Counted from the first letter of the stretch, positions 36,029 to 44,839 are shown. The stretch: DNA of 64,000 nucleotides from Pectobacterium cacticida (GCF_036885195.1 NZ_CP133656.1:558001-622000), one strand, 5' to 3'. The notes: generated by a model from the letters alone, not told the origin. Numbers and translations are program-made.

Positions 36029-37145
36029 GTTCTGCGCTCCCAAGTTCGGTCATATAGCCTTTCCCCGCGCGGATGGCGGCTAACGGCGTCAATAGTTGAG
36101 TGGCCTGTAGGCTGTTATTGTCTGCATCGGTAAAGAGAACTGACTGGCGACGGAGATCGAAAATAGTCAGATCGGCGTCATAGCCTACCGACAGCACGCC
36201 TTTACGGGGCAGATGTAGCCCTGCCGCGGCCTGGTTGGTGACGCAAGCAATCACCTGCGGCAAGGACATCCCGATGGAGAGAAATTTGGACATCACGTTA
36301 GCCAGCGAAAATACCGGGCCGTTAATTCGGTTGCGGCAATAGATATCGGAACTGATGGTCTGGGGAAAAATACCCTGACTTATCGCCTGCCGCGCCACAG
36401 CAAAGCTGAAACTGGCGCTACCGTGGCCGACGTCCAGACGGACGCCACGCTGGATGGCGTGCATGATTGATGCGCGTAGTTCACCCGATGGCGTGAGAAT
36501 GCGATTCGGCTTACCGTTGTAGCAGTGGGTAATAATATCGCCAGCGGTCAGTAATCTGGCGATATCATCCAGGTCCGGTGGGGTGTTACCGATATGCACC
36601 ATCAATGGCAGATTCCCATTCTCTTTCTGGAGCGCTTTCGCGCGCTTCAGCGGTGTAATCCCGTTATCACCGACCACGCTGCTACTCATCCGAGCTTTCA
36701 AACCAACGATAAAATTCGGATGGCGCTTTATCGCAGCACATGCCGCTTCAGCATCAATGTTCGCCATATCGGCCAACTCGTTCTGCGCGATCAGGCCCCG
36801 GCGCGAGATGTTCAGTAACGCATAGACTTCCGTCACGGCGTCGCGGGTGAGCGCGTAAAAGTCATCAACGTCGTCCGCGCCGGTGCTGCCCGCGTCGATG
36901 ACGGTGGTGACGCCGGTGGCGATACCAACATTGTCTGGCTGGTCATGGTAAATCGGTGAATGTGGATAGCAATGCACATGAGAGTCAATCCAACCGGCGC
37001 TCACATAGTGTTTGCCATGTAAATCCACCGTTTTAAGCGCGGAACCTGCTATCGCGCCGAGTGCGGCGATCTTCCCATCCACGATGGCAATATCCGTCAC
37101 GGTTTCATCCACCAGACGTGCCTGGCGTAGCAGTAAATCAAACAT
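36012..37145 (-). CDS. Metal-dependent amidohydrolase/deacetylase (EF_0837 family)
   Basis: 377-aa TIM-barrel amidohydrolase. Metal ligands are visible: HVHCY near the N-terminus, the Lys likely carboxylated in GLKARMSSS, His in MVHIGNTP and ITHCYNG, and Asp in SSDIYC. Related proteins accompany DgaE- and DgaF-like enzymes in other bacteria. It would remove an N-acyl group or open a cyclic amide before the ammonia-lyase step. It overlaps the PLP gene by 17 bases. Confidence 0.8.
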   Translation of the reverse strand: MFDLLLRQARLVDETVTDIAIVDGKIAALGAIAGSALKTVDLHGKHYVSAGWIDSHVHCYPHSPIYHDQPDNVGIATGVTTVIDAGSTGADDVDDFYALTRDAVTEVYALLNISRRGLIAQNELADMANIDAEAACAAIKRHPNFIVGLKARMSSSVVGDNGITPLKRAKALQKENGNLPLMVHIGNTPPDLDDIARLLTAGDIITHCYNGKPNRILTPSGELRASIMHAIQRGVRLDVGHGSASFSFAVARQAISQGIFPQTISSDIYCRNRINGPVFSLANVMSKFLSIGMSLPQVIACVTNQAAAGLHLPRKGVLSVGYDADLTIFDLRRQSVLFTDADNNSLQATQLLTPLAAIRAGKGYMTELGSAEHAFNL

Positions 37146-37186
37146 ACTATTCTCCAGTTATCACCGTTGTTGAGATAGACGCAGAG

Positions 37187-37828
37187 TCATAACGCAATCG
37201 GGAAGAGGGAACCTAAAAGCATGGCGCCCAGGATTGCGCCGCCGGTGATGGGCTTTTGCCAGAGATAGAACAACAACGCGCCGATGAGTGAACCAATACC
37301 AATAGGAATAGAGGCGGTCATAGCACTAAGAATAATCAATGGGCCAAGGAAGCGGCCAGAGGCGTTACCGGCTCCCATCATCACATCTGCGCCATATGTT
37401 GAGTCGCTTTGATTGATGGTGAATTTACGCGCCAGAATGATCAGGTAACCAATGGCTAAACCAATAACGAGCCCCGTCACTAACGCGGCAATAAAGTTCT
37501 CCACCGGGAAAACAATGCCAGCGCCGAGCAGCAGTGCCGGAACACCGAGGCCGACTCCCGTCTGGATGGCGCCGCCGATATCAAGAATACCCACTAGCGA
37601 GCCTTCGATAATCCGAGCGAACAGGAAACTTGCGCCAAACGCCGCCACGGCACCGTAGACGCCGGTCTCCATCCCGGAACGCAGCATCGATACGAAGGCC
37701 ACTTCGTTAAATGCGCCGATGCCGTAGAGGTAGTACATATGCGTTCCTGCGAACACGCCAGAGGAGAGCAGGCCGACAAAAATCGGAAATGACCAGTCGG
37801 CATACCAAAAGTTTTTATTTTGCTCCAT
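37187..37828 (-). CDS. DUF4310 membrane protein, putative transporter subunit
   Basis: 213 aa with about six or seven membrane segments (FPIFVGLLSSGVFAGTHM, ETGVYGAVAAFGASFLFA, VPALLLGAGIVFP and so on). There is an N-terminal cytoplasmic stretch, MEQNKNFWYADW. It matches the uncharacterised EF_0832-type family that occurs with DUF4311, DUF4312 and SFCGS proteins. Its place between a transport-like protein and catabolic enzymes suggests the membrane half of an uptake system. The mechanism is unknown. Confidence 0.75.
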   Translation of the reverse strand: MEQNKNFWYADWSFPIFVGLLSSGVFAGTHMYYLYGIGAFNEVAFVSMLRSGMETGVYGAVAAFGASFLFARIIEGSLVGILDIGGAIQTGVGLGVPALLLGAGIVFPVENFIAALVTGLVIGLAIGYLIILARKFTINQSDSTYGADVMMGAGNASGRFLGPLIILSAMTASIPIGIGSLIGALLFYLWQKPITGGAILGAMLLGSLFPIAL

Positions 37829-37837
37829 TGCCTTTCC

Positions 37838-38614
37838 TTATTTGCCACTGAGTGCGTTGTGAATGAGTTCGAGCCAGTTTGGTGGGGTCAGATGAAAGGA
37901 TTGAAGCACTTTGAGATCGAAGCCACGGAAAAAGGCGCTGAGGATAAAAAGGGCGACAATGGCGGCCATCATCACTTTTGTTACCCGGTTCCAGCCGCTT
38001 TCCTCTACGCCTTTACCGATCAAAATGCCCAGAACCAAGCCCGGTACGGCGTTCCCCATAATCAGCTGTGCCGCGCCGCCAAAAACGGTAGCCCAAAAGC
38101 CTGATTTCTTGCCGGCATCAATCGCCGCTAACCAGAAAATGACGGGCATGATGGTGTTCACCAGCAGGTTTGCAGCAGGCACCAGTACTTTTACCGCCGT
38201 CACCTGTAGCGCAGCCGGAACCGAAGAGGCGGTCAAATTAAGAAAGGTCACCACAATCATGCCTATCAGACCGCAGGCCACCGCCATCTTTTTCGGATCA
38301 TGCAACGTTTCACCGACATGGCGATTTTTCATCATCAATGCGGCTGCCGCCCAGTTTGGGATAATGCGATGATCTACATCCTGAGTGAACGATCCCGCCG
38401 CAACAGACGACGCCCAGGCGTTAAAAAAGAATCCCAGCCCAAAGGAGAAGTGGGATGCGGGATCGCCTTCGCAAGCGTTTAGCTCGCCGAGCGTACGAAA
38501 TGCGCCCATTCCCTGTGTGGTAGGCGCGTGAAACATGCGGGCGGCCCCAGCGCCGACACCGATGCCGACAAGGCCGCCGATGATGAGCGATTTTATTAAA
38601 ATAATCAGGAACAT
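37838..38614 (-). CDS. DUF4311 membrane protein, putative transporter subunit
   Basis: 258 aa from the ATG at 38614 (MFLIILIKSLIIGG), behind AGGACA; the longer frame to 38653 overlaps the upstream gene. It has about six hydrophobic segments and the glycine-rich GLVGIGVGAGAARMFH near the start. It belongs with the DUF4310 protein, which starts 10 bp after its stop. The two would form the permease of the system. Confidence 0.75.
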   Translation of the reverse strand: MFLIILIKSLIIGGLVGIGVGAGAARMFHAPTTQGMGAFRTLGELNACEGDPASHFSFGLGFFFNAWASSVAAGSFTQDVDHRIIPNWAAAALMMKNRHVGETLHDPKKMAVACGLIGMIVVTFLNLTASSVPAALQVTAVKVLVPAANLLVNTIMPVIFWLAAIDAGKKSGFWATVFGGAAQLIMGNAVPGLVLGILIGKGVEESGWNRVTKVMMAAIVALFILSAFFRGFDLKVLQSFHLTPPNWLELIHNALSGK

Positions 38615-38636
38615 TAGTCTGTCCTTGTAGTGAGAA

Positions 38637-38936
38637 TCAGCGTGACGTGACAAAATCCACTTTATCGAGGTTGAGGGCGATGACGTTAACAGTCACGTCC
38701 AACTCCACACGGTATATGCGTTTTTCCCGGCGTAAAAAGAAGAATAAAAAAGCCTCTTTGCGTATCGATTCATTCGCATAAATGACCTGCACATCCTGTG
38801 GTTCTATGCGCAGTAAGATGTGTGGCGATGCGGCCATTACCGCAGCCTGTACATGATTTAATGCGTCTGAGAAGGCGCGGGTTTTCGCGTCACCATGGCC
38901 TTTAACCCTAACGGTGGTAGTGAACTGTTCTTTCAT
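38637..38936 (-). CDS. DUF4312 small soluble protein
   Basis: 99 aa from the ATG at 38936 (MKEQFTTTVRVKGHGDAKTR), just after the SFCGS stop. It has a ferredoxin-like alternation, VRVKGHGDAK, then LRIEPQDVQVIYANES and FFFLRREKRIYRVELDVTV. It belongs to the EF_0831-type family. Soluble and conserved in the cluster, it is probably a cytoplasmic component of the transporter or an adaptor. Confidence 0.72.
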   Translation of the reverse strand: MKEQFTTTVRVKGHGDAKTRAFSDALNHVQAAVMAASPHILLRIEPQDVQVIYANESIRKEAFLFFFLRREKRIYRVELDVTVNVIALNLDKVDFVTSR

Positions 38937-38938
38937 GG

Positions 38939-39301
38939 TTATGTGCCGTATTTTTTCAACCATGCCAGAACCAAACGCTCACCTAACTCCTCTTTATCCA
39001 TAAAACCAAAGCCAAGTACTGTGCAACCTTCATTAATAGCGGTCACGCCTTCTTCCACGGAACGCATACCGTATTTGGCTTTATAGCCATACTTATTTTG
39101 TGCGGTGATGGCCCCGGCACCACCACTGCCACAAAATGAAATACCGAAGGTGGCGCCCTCTGCTTTCATCACGTCACCCAATTTCATATCAGCCGCGACG
39201 CCGGGTACGACGACCGCTCGGCCACCGGCTTTTTCTACCCCCGCCGCCACTTTTTGGCCTTTACCCAACCGATCGCCAATCACTACCGTAATTTGTCCCA
39301 T
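38939..39301 (-). CDS. SFCGS family protein, EIIB-like
   Basis: 120 aa with a glycine-rich central motif ISFCGSGGAGAITAQN (near residues 54-69) and a beta-alpha pattern (MGQITVVIGDRLGKGQKVAA). The family name comes from the SFCGS motif. The motif resembles the Cys-containing phosphorylation loop of PTS EIIB proteins (C-x-x-G-x-x). If it is a phosphocarrier, the Cys at about residue 57 is the likely acceptor. It is soluble and encoded next to DUF4312, DUF4311 and DUF4310. Confidence 0.75.
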   Translation of the reverse strand: MGQITVVIGDRLGKGQKVAAGVEKAGGRAVVVPGVAADMKLGDVMKAEGATFGISFCGSGGAGAITAQNKYGYKAKYGMRSVEEGVTAINEGCTVLGFGFMDKEELGERLVLAWLKKYGT

Positions 39302-39311
39302 TTTTTGCTCC

Positions 39312-39632
39312 TTAAGTGTTGTTTTTTGCTACCTCGAAATGGACGGATAACAGCCAGGCTTCTTCTTCTGGGAGGTTGCCAAACGCCGTTACTATTTCCT
39401 GGGCCAGGTTCATTGACGAGGGGGAAATCTCGTCGAACAGGCTGGCGTCTACGTCCGGCAACGGCTCACCGGTTACAGACCGATGGGCCATCGCCCGCAC
39501 GTGGGAAGTCAACATCTGTTGCTGAACCGCATTCGGTACGATGTTGTGCTTGCCCAGCAAGCTATAGACTCGCGTTAGCATATGCTCGGCCAGCGTTGCT
39601 GTTTTCTCCGCCCGATTTCCAACGTTGTTCAT
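39312..39632 (-). CDS. Single-domain PRD protein (EF_0829 family)
   Basis: 106 aa, first gene of the minus-strand operon. It is one PTS regulation domain: HMLTRVYSLLGKHNIVPNAV, then LTSHVRAMAHRSVTGE and a C-terminal AWLLSVHFEVAKNN. His residues suitable for phosphorylation are in TSHVRAMAH and VHFEVA. A PRD without any DNA-binding domain suggests a phosphorylation-dependent partner of the large regulator at the other end of the operon. Confidence 0.78.
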   Translation of the reverse strand: MNNVGNRAEKTATLAEHMLTRVYSLLGKHNIVPNAVQQQMLTSHVRAMAHRSVTGEPLPDVDASLFDEISPSSMNLAQEIVTAFGNLPEEEAWLLSVHFEVAKNNT

Positions 39633-40028
39633 TACTGCTCCGTTATTTACACGTTTACCACTACGAGTGGCTTCGGTTTAAAACTAACGCGGCGAGTTAA
39701 TAGTTTGTAGCGAGGAATTTTCCGTTTCGAAGTGGAAAGGCTAATGCCTTTAGTGATATAAATCTAATTTATTGATTTTGTCGGATAATTAAACTGTTTT
39801 AATGATTAATTATGGATAAATATAATGATAAATGGCGAAATTAAAGAGGCTAAAAAAGTTTCATGTGAGATAAGAATTTGAAAAGTATAATATTTAGTTA
39901 TGGCTGTGGCGAATTTTGGCCGCTATCAGGCGCTATGGGTTACCTCCTTTCTGCAAATTCCCTTGTCATGTCCTTATTTTCTTACCTAATTGGCATAACA
40001 AAAATGAATAGTCGTTGACTTTCTTGTT
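39633..40028. promoter_or_regulatory. Upstream region of the nine-gene operon
   Basis: An AT-rich gap of about 400 bp between divergent units must hold the minus-strand operon promoter. I saw no -24/-12 sigma-54 promoter and no clear RAT/BglG-type terminator hairpin. Confidence 0.4.
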
Positions 40029-40047
40029 AATGATAATAAAAATCATT
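40029..40047 (+). promoter_or_regulatory. Fur box upstream of the FecI-like sigma gene
   Basis: AATGATAATAAAAATCATT is close to the 19-bp Fur consensus (three GATAAT-type hexamers). It ends 18 bp before the sigma factor start, so the pair is probably repressed by iron. Confidence 0.75.
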
Positions 40048-40065
40048 TCATTCTCGCCATGCTGA

Positions 40066-40599
40066 GTGAATGCTGTGAACCGTTCTGACGCTATCTGTCC
40101 TCATCAGTCTGACATATTGGATGTTCAACAGATTTATCAAGACCACCATACTTGGTTACAGTCGTGGTTGCGGCGGCGCTTAGGGTGTTCGCAGCAGGCC
40201 GCCGATCTGGCACAGGATACGTTTTTACGTTTGCTCTGCCAGCGTCAGGACGAGCGCATTCGAGAACCGCGCGCCTGGCTGACGACCGTAGCTCACGGTC
40301 TGGTGGTAAATCACTGGCGGCGAAAAGAGATTGAACATGCCTATCTGCGGGTGTTAGCGGAACAAGAATTCACGTTCTCCCCCTCGCTTGAGCACCAGGC
40401 TATGGTCGTCGATGCGCTGTTAGTCATCGATCGGATGTTGGCGACATTGCCCAGTAAAGTGCGTCAGGCATTCTTACTGGTGCATCTGGAGGGGCTAACG
40501 TATCGGCAGGTCGCAGAACGTTTGGCCGTATCCGAGCGGATGGTAAAAAAATATATGGCGCAGGCAATGCTGAGTTGCCTATTGTGTCAGGAGTTATGA
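40066..40599 (+). CDS. FecI-like ECF sigma factor
   Basis: 177 aa; the start used is GTG at 40066, and a second GTG at 40075 is possible. Sigma-70 region 2 is visible as AADLAQDTFLRLLCQRQDER and region 4 as LEGLTYRQVAERLAVSERMV. The whole follows the FecI pattern (HHTWLQSWLRRRLGCSQ, KEIEHAYLRVLAEQE). FecI-type factors transcribe a siderophore receptor operon when the receptor signals through FecR. The stop overlaps the FecR start (ATGA). Confidence 0.88.
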   Translation: MNAVNRSDAICPHQSDILDVQQIYQDHHTWLQSWLRRRLGCSQQAADLAQDTFLRLLCQRQDERIREPRAWLTTVAHGLVVNHWRRKEIEHAYLRVLAEQEFTFSPSLEHQAMVVDALLVIDRMLATLPSKVRQAFLLVHLEGLTYRQVAERLAVSERMVKKYMAQAMLSCLLCQEL

Positions 40600-41540
40600 T
40601 TTCTTCTCTCTCGTCGTCTATTCCCAACGCTGTTTTTCATGCCGCCGCCGAGTGGTATGCCACGCTGTATGATGAAGCCTGTTCCGAAGACGATCGTCAG
40701 GCCTGGCAACAATGGTTGGCGCAGGACGAAAGCCATCGGCGTGCCTGGCAACGGGTCGAACAGATCCACGCCCGTTTTCATGCCGTAGACGGTCAGTTAG
40801 CCTCTTCGGTATTGGGCAAACGCGGCGCGCAACGGCGGCGTATATTAAAATTAGCCGCGTTTGCCTGCCTAACCGGTAGCGTGGGTTTTAGTCTGCCGTG
40901 GGAAAGTTACGCAGCCGATTATCGCACGGGAACGGGGGAAACACGTAAACTCAGCATCGAACCTGGTATGACTGTCTGGCTGAATACGGATTCGGCCCTG
41001 AATCAGCAAGGTAATCCGGCATTGTCCCAGCCGTTGACGTTTCAGTTACTTACCGGCGAATTGCTGCTAGACAACCAAACTACACGTGCTGTTCGGCTGA
41101 CCACGCCGCATGGCGAACTCGCCGCAGCGCATTCCTGCCAGTTGGCTTTGCGCTATACCTCGGCGCAGAGTGTGCTCTCGGTGTTTAGCGGTGAGGTGAT
41201 GTTAAAAGCGGCCCGATCCGCTGCACGGCGGGTGATGACGGGTCAGCAGATCATTTTTACTCACGATCGATGCAGCGAATCAGCACCCGTCGAGAATTTC
41301 CGCCAGAGTTGGCGCGAAGGTCAACTGGTCGCGGATAATATGCCGCTCGGGGCATTCATCGCGGAAGTGTCCCGCTATCATCATGGCTACTTTCATGTCG
41401 ATTCCACCGTTGCGGCGTTGCGGATTTCGGGGGTGTTTCCGCTGCATGAAACCGATCGCCTGCTCAATGCCGTAGCACGAACTCTGCCGGTGAAAGTGAC
41501 CCGGCGTTTTTCCTGGTGGATAGATATTCGTTCGCGTTAA
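40596..41540 (+). CDS. FecR-like anti-sigma regulator
   Basis: 314 aa from the ATG at 40596. The N-terminal DUF4880 domain binds the sigma factor (WQQWLAQDESHRRAWQRVEQ, about 30-55). One membrane segment follows (ILKLAAFACLTGSVGFSLPW, about 85-104). The periplasmic FecR domain starts YRTGTGETRKLSI, and the C-terminal STN-like part (LGAFIAEVSRYHHGYFHVD) interacts with the receptor signalling domain. No receptor gene follows; the nearest STN receptor starts at 29763. Confidence 0.85.
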   Translation: MISSLSSSIPNAVFHAAAEWYATLYDEACSEDDRQAWQQWLAQDESHRRAWQRVEQIHARFHAVDGQLASSVLGKRGAQRRRILKLAAFACLTGSVGFSLPWESYAADYRTGTGETRKLSIEPGMTVWLNTDSALNQQGNPALSQPLTFQLLTGELLLDNQTTRAVRLTTPHGELAAAHSCQLALRYTSAQSVLSVFSGEVMLKAARSAARRVMTGQQIIFTHDRCSESAPVENFRQSWREGQLVADNMPLGAFIAEVSRYHHGYFHVDSTVAALRISGVFPLHETDRLLNAVARTLPVKVTRRFSWWIDIRSR

Positions 41541-41709
41541 ATCACCGCTGGTATTTCGCCGATAACACGCCAAAATATTTCGCGCAGGATATTGCTCGCC
41601 GAGTAAACGTCAATCTGGTGCAGATATATCAATCTGTTAATAGCGAAAACGGCGTAACATACTCCCCAAGGCGTATTCTCAGCGTTGCTTCTTCATACGG
41701 GATGACATC

Positions 41710-42720
41710 ATGCAGTTACTGAACCTGAAACAAGCTCGCCTATTGAGCTTTTTCTTTATTATGGGCGGCTTGCTCGTCTTGCTGCCCTTACGCCTATTGG
41801 CCTGTTTCATCGCGGGCTTTCTGGTGTATGAAATTGTGAATTTACTGACCCCTTATTTTCAACGTGTTATCAGCGGTAAACGTGCACGGTGGATTGTCGT
41901 TGCGGTGATCAGTACCCTCGTTGTGAGCCTATTGAGTTTATTATTTGGCAGCCTGGTTGGGTTGCTAATGCAGGAAATGAAGGATACGACGGCGTTTAAT
42001 CTGCGTATCGGCTACATCCTTAATGATATCCAACAGCAGATCGCCCACTATCTGCCTGGATATCTGCCAGTCAGTATTGAAGAACTTCAGCACGAGTTCT
42101 TACAGTGGGTTCAAGAGCATATTGTGATGTTGCAAAACATGGGAAAAAGCTTCCTGCATGGATTTGTGACGATGTTAATCGGTATGGTGCTTGGCGTGAT
42201 CGTGTCGCTTTATAACGTCGATCAGGACACGGAAAAACCGCTGCTTAAAGCGGAGTTAATGCGTCGGGTGACGTTACTGTCGGCATCATTCCGCAATATT
42301 GTTTTCGCTCAGGTCAAAATTTCCGTAGTGAATACGGTGTTGTCCGCTATTTTTATTCTCGGTGCGCTACCCTTGTTCGATGTTCACCTGCCGTTCGCCA
42401 AGACGCTGGTGGTACTCACCTTTATTTTTGGCCTGCTTCCTGTCATCGGGAATCTGATTTCCAACTCCATTGTTTTTCTCTCGGGCTTATCGCTTTCGCT
42501 ACCGATTGCGCTGGTTGCGCTGGTGTATCTGATGCTGATTCATAAGTTAGAGTATTTTCTGAATGCGCAAATTGTCGGATCGAGGATCAAAGCGCATGCC
42601 TGGGAAATTCTCTTGGCGATGTTGGTGTTTGAGGCGGCATTTGGTTTATCTGGCGTGATTGCTGCGCCGATATACTACGCTTACCTGAAAAGTGAACTGA
42701 AAGAAGCCGCTTTGATTTAA
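41710..42720 (+). CDS. AI-2E family permease
   Basis: 336-aa membrane protein of the PF01594 family with about seven membrane segments. Seen: LSFFFIMGGLLVLLPLRLLA at the start and the signature VIGNLISNSIVFLSGL in the second half. Members include YdiK, PerM and TqsA (AI-2 export in E. coli). The substrate here is not known. It begins 170 bp after fecR without a clear shared promoter. Confidence 0.8.
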   Translation: MQLLNLKQARLLSFFFIMGGLLVLLPLRLLACFIAGFLVYEIVNLLTPYFQRVISGKRARWIVVAVISTLVVSLLSLLFGSLVGLLMQEMKDTTAFNLRIGYILNDIQQQIAHYLPGYLPVSIEELQHEFLQWVQEHIVMLQNMGKSFLHGFVTMLIGMVLGVIVSLYNVDQDTEKPLLKAELMRRVTLLSASFRNIVFAQVKISVVNTVLSAIFILGALPLFDVHLPFAKTLVVLTFIFGLLPVIGNLISNSIVFLSGLSLSLPIALVALVYLMLIHKLEYFLNAQIVGSRIKAHAWEILLAMLVFEAAFGLSGVIAAPIYYAYLKSELKEAALI

Positions 42721-42840
42721 GGGCTGCGTTGGCGAGAAGGGGCTACGGAGGGTGTAAAAGATGACCCTCTTGTTCGTACCGCGCAGGACGCGCTCATTGC
42801 TCTAAAAATCAAGGGATATTAAGCGTACCTGATAAATGAA

Positions 42841-42869
42841 TCAGCCCAATGAGTATGGGCTGATTTTTT
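42841..42869 (+). terminator. Intrinsic terminator after the AI-2E permease
   Basis: A perfect 8-bp stem TCAGCCCA / TGGGCTGA with a 7-base loop, followed by six T. It lies between convergent genes and may serve both. Confidence 0.8.
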
Positions 42870-42921
42870 CAGTGATGCGGTTTTTTAATCGCTAACGCGG
42901 GTAATCAGCGATTGTGTTCAA

Positions 42922-44448
42922 TCAATGATGCAAGGGCGCAACCTGCGGTTCGTCCTCTTCAGGTTTCACGCCTAACGGGTTGTTACCCCAGCATTTTTCG
43001 TATTCCCAGCCTGTTAACTCTTCAGCAACGGCACGAGCGTGCGGCGGGATATCGGCCAGCGCGCCGCCTGCTTTGACGCGAGCAATCTCTTCCAGCAGGA
43101 TACCGTGATTCTTACGATCCAACTTCATTTGCGTGGTGTAGTAAATCGCCACCAGAGAAAGCCCGATAACCCCTAGCGAGAACACGCCAACGATCGCCTG
43201 AACGGCAGATTCCGGCTGTGCCGAGTGGCCAGAAACAAAGCCGAACTGACTCAATGTCCACCCCATCGCGAAGACAATAACAGAGCGTATCATTTTACCG
43301 GCGAAGGTCATGGCACCGGCATAGATTCCCTCACGCCGCCGCCCGGTAAGCACTTCATCCACATCGGCCAGGAAGGTATAGACCGTCCAGGGAATGTAGT
43401 AAATCCCGCCAGTGCTCAGGCCAAATACTGCGGTAATGGCGAACAGCACAAAGATGGTCATATCTTCTGACCAGTTAGTGAAATAGAGTACGGCATAGGC
43501 CAGCACGCTGACAATGACAACCATTAGCGCCAGGCGGAACGGCCGTGCAAAGCCCATTTTTACGCAGATACCAATGAAGGCGGCGGTAGAAATAAGCTGC
43601 ATAACGGAACTGAAGCTATTGAGGTGTGATACCAGCGCGGTGTTCTGCTGTAGACCAAAGACGATGAAGTAGGTAAACGAGGAAGCGAACAGCCATTCAG
43701 CGCCAAAGCCAAACAGGTACATGCCCAAGTGTTTGCGGAAAATGCGCAGGCGAAAGGTGGACGCCATATCCACGCTCAGCTTTTTCATGGCTTGCCACAG
43801 GCTGGAAGTACTTTCGCGGACGATTTCGTTGACCGGACGCTCCCACGATGTGGTATACAGCGCGATCATTGCTGCGCACATAATAGCGCCATAGACCAGT
43901 CCGGTGTAGAAGAATGGCGTCGCAGAATCTTTACCGTAGATGGCAATAAACTGACCAGGGATAAATGCCCCCAGGAAGTTAGCGATTTTACCGAAGATAG
44001 CCTTGGAACCCGTCAACTTGGAACGCAGTTTGAAGTCAGAGGTCATTTCGGTCGCTAACGTTTCATATGGCACCATGATCGAGGTATAAATCAGCTCGAA
44101 CATCACGTAAGTCGTCAGATAGTACCAGAAGCCAAAGCCATCTACCCATAACATGGGGTAGACCAAAACTAGCGGTATGCCCAGCAAAATAAAGAAACGC
44201 CGGCGGCCAAACAGGCGACCAACCCGGGTATTGTAGAAGTTATCGCTGATGTAGCCCATGACGGGGTTACTGATAGCATCGATGATGCTAGCGACGGAAA
44301 AAATAGCGGCAGCTTCCACCAATGTTAATCCACAAAATGTGGTGTAGAAATACATTAGCCATGCGCCGCTAATCGCGAGCGCGCCGCTGCCAAGCAGGTT
44401 TGCGCTGCCGTAACAGAAGGTATGTGTAAAAGAGATTGGTTTATTCAT
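42922..44448 (-). CDS. GPH-family oligosaccharide transporter (TogT/RhiT-like)
   Basis: 508-aa glycoside-pentoside-hexuronide:cation symporter with 12 expected membrane segments. Seen: ISFTHTFCYGSANLLGSGAL at the N-terminus, DAISNPVMGYISDN, GRRRFFILLGIPL, and a final cytoplasmic tail. It resembles soft-rot TogT (oligogalacturonides) and RhiT (rhamnogalacturonides); with rhiE in the same window RhiT is attractive, but the two cannot be separated by eye. A KdgR-like box lies 19 bp upstream, which fits a role in pectin catabolism. Confidence 0.8.
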   Translation of the reverse strand: MNKPISFTHTFCYGSANLLGSGALAISGAWLMYFYTTFCGLTLVEAAAIFSVASIIDAISNPVMGYISDNFYNTRVGRLFGRRRFFILLGIPLVLVYPMLWVDGFGFWYYLTTYVMFELIYTSIMVPYETLATEMTSDFKLRSKLTGSKAIFGKIANFLGAFIPGQFIAIYGKDSATPFFYTGLVYGAIMCAAMIALYTTSWERPVNEIVRESTSSLWQAMKKLSVDMASTFRLRIFRKHLGMYLFGFGAEWLFASSFTYFIVFGLQQNTALVSHLNSFSSVMQLISTAAFIGICVKMGFARPFRLALMVVIVSVLAYAVLYFTNWSEDMTIFVLFAITAVFGLSTGGIYYIPWTVYTFLADVDEVLTGRRREGIYAGAMTFAGKMIRSVIVFAMGWTLSQFGFVSGHSAQPESAVQAIVGVFSLGVIGLSLVAIYYTTQMKLDRKNHGILLEEIARVKAGGALADIPPHARAVAEELTGWEYEKCWGNNPLGVKPEEDEPQVAPLHH

Positions 44449-44466
44449 GATCAGCCTAATTATAAA

Positions 44467-44485
44467 TATGAAACAATATTTCAGT
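44467..44485 (-). promoter_or_regulatory. KdgR-like box upstream of the GPH transporter
   Basis: The core TGAAA-CAATA-TTTCA at 44469-44483 fits the KdgR operator consensus AATGAAAYNNYRTTTCATT at its conserved positions. The rest of the 390-bp gap up to 44839 is AT-rich, with GTGATCACGATT and TTTAATCACGATC that may belong to a CRP site. Confidence 0.65.
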
Positions 44486-44839
44486 TCATTTGAACTATCA
44501 TTTCTTTATAATTTTCCCTTACGAAAAAAATGTAAACTGGTGATCACGATTTCGAGCGATTTTAATCACGATCTGTCATATCGATCATGAAATAAGATAT
44601 TTTAATTTGCTTTTTTTTATTTTTTGATGATCGGTTTATGTGGTTAATTTACAGAACGTGTAGGTTTGTTACAGCGGCGCGGAATCTACGGCTGGTAGCG
44701 CCCAAATCCCGCGCAGTGATAGTCGAATCACCTCACAAATCGGGCACATAAATGACATAACGCGTTGACCTCCGTGAGAGAATGTCGTCATCATCGCGGC
44801 CAGTGCCTTTTGTCAAATTCTCTTATCAGGAGCCGAAAC

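Noticed and set aside
39633..40028. Sigma-54 promoter for the nine-gene operon
   Set aside because: No TGGCAC-N5-TTGC pattern was found on the minus strand, and the regulator has no sigma-54 interaction domain.
41516..41722. 68-aa ORF between fecR and the AI-2E permease, possibly a receptor remnant
   Set aside because: The sequence has no similarity that I recognise to a TonB receptor and overlaps the fecR end in another frame.
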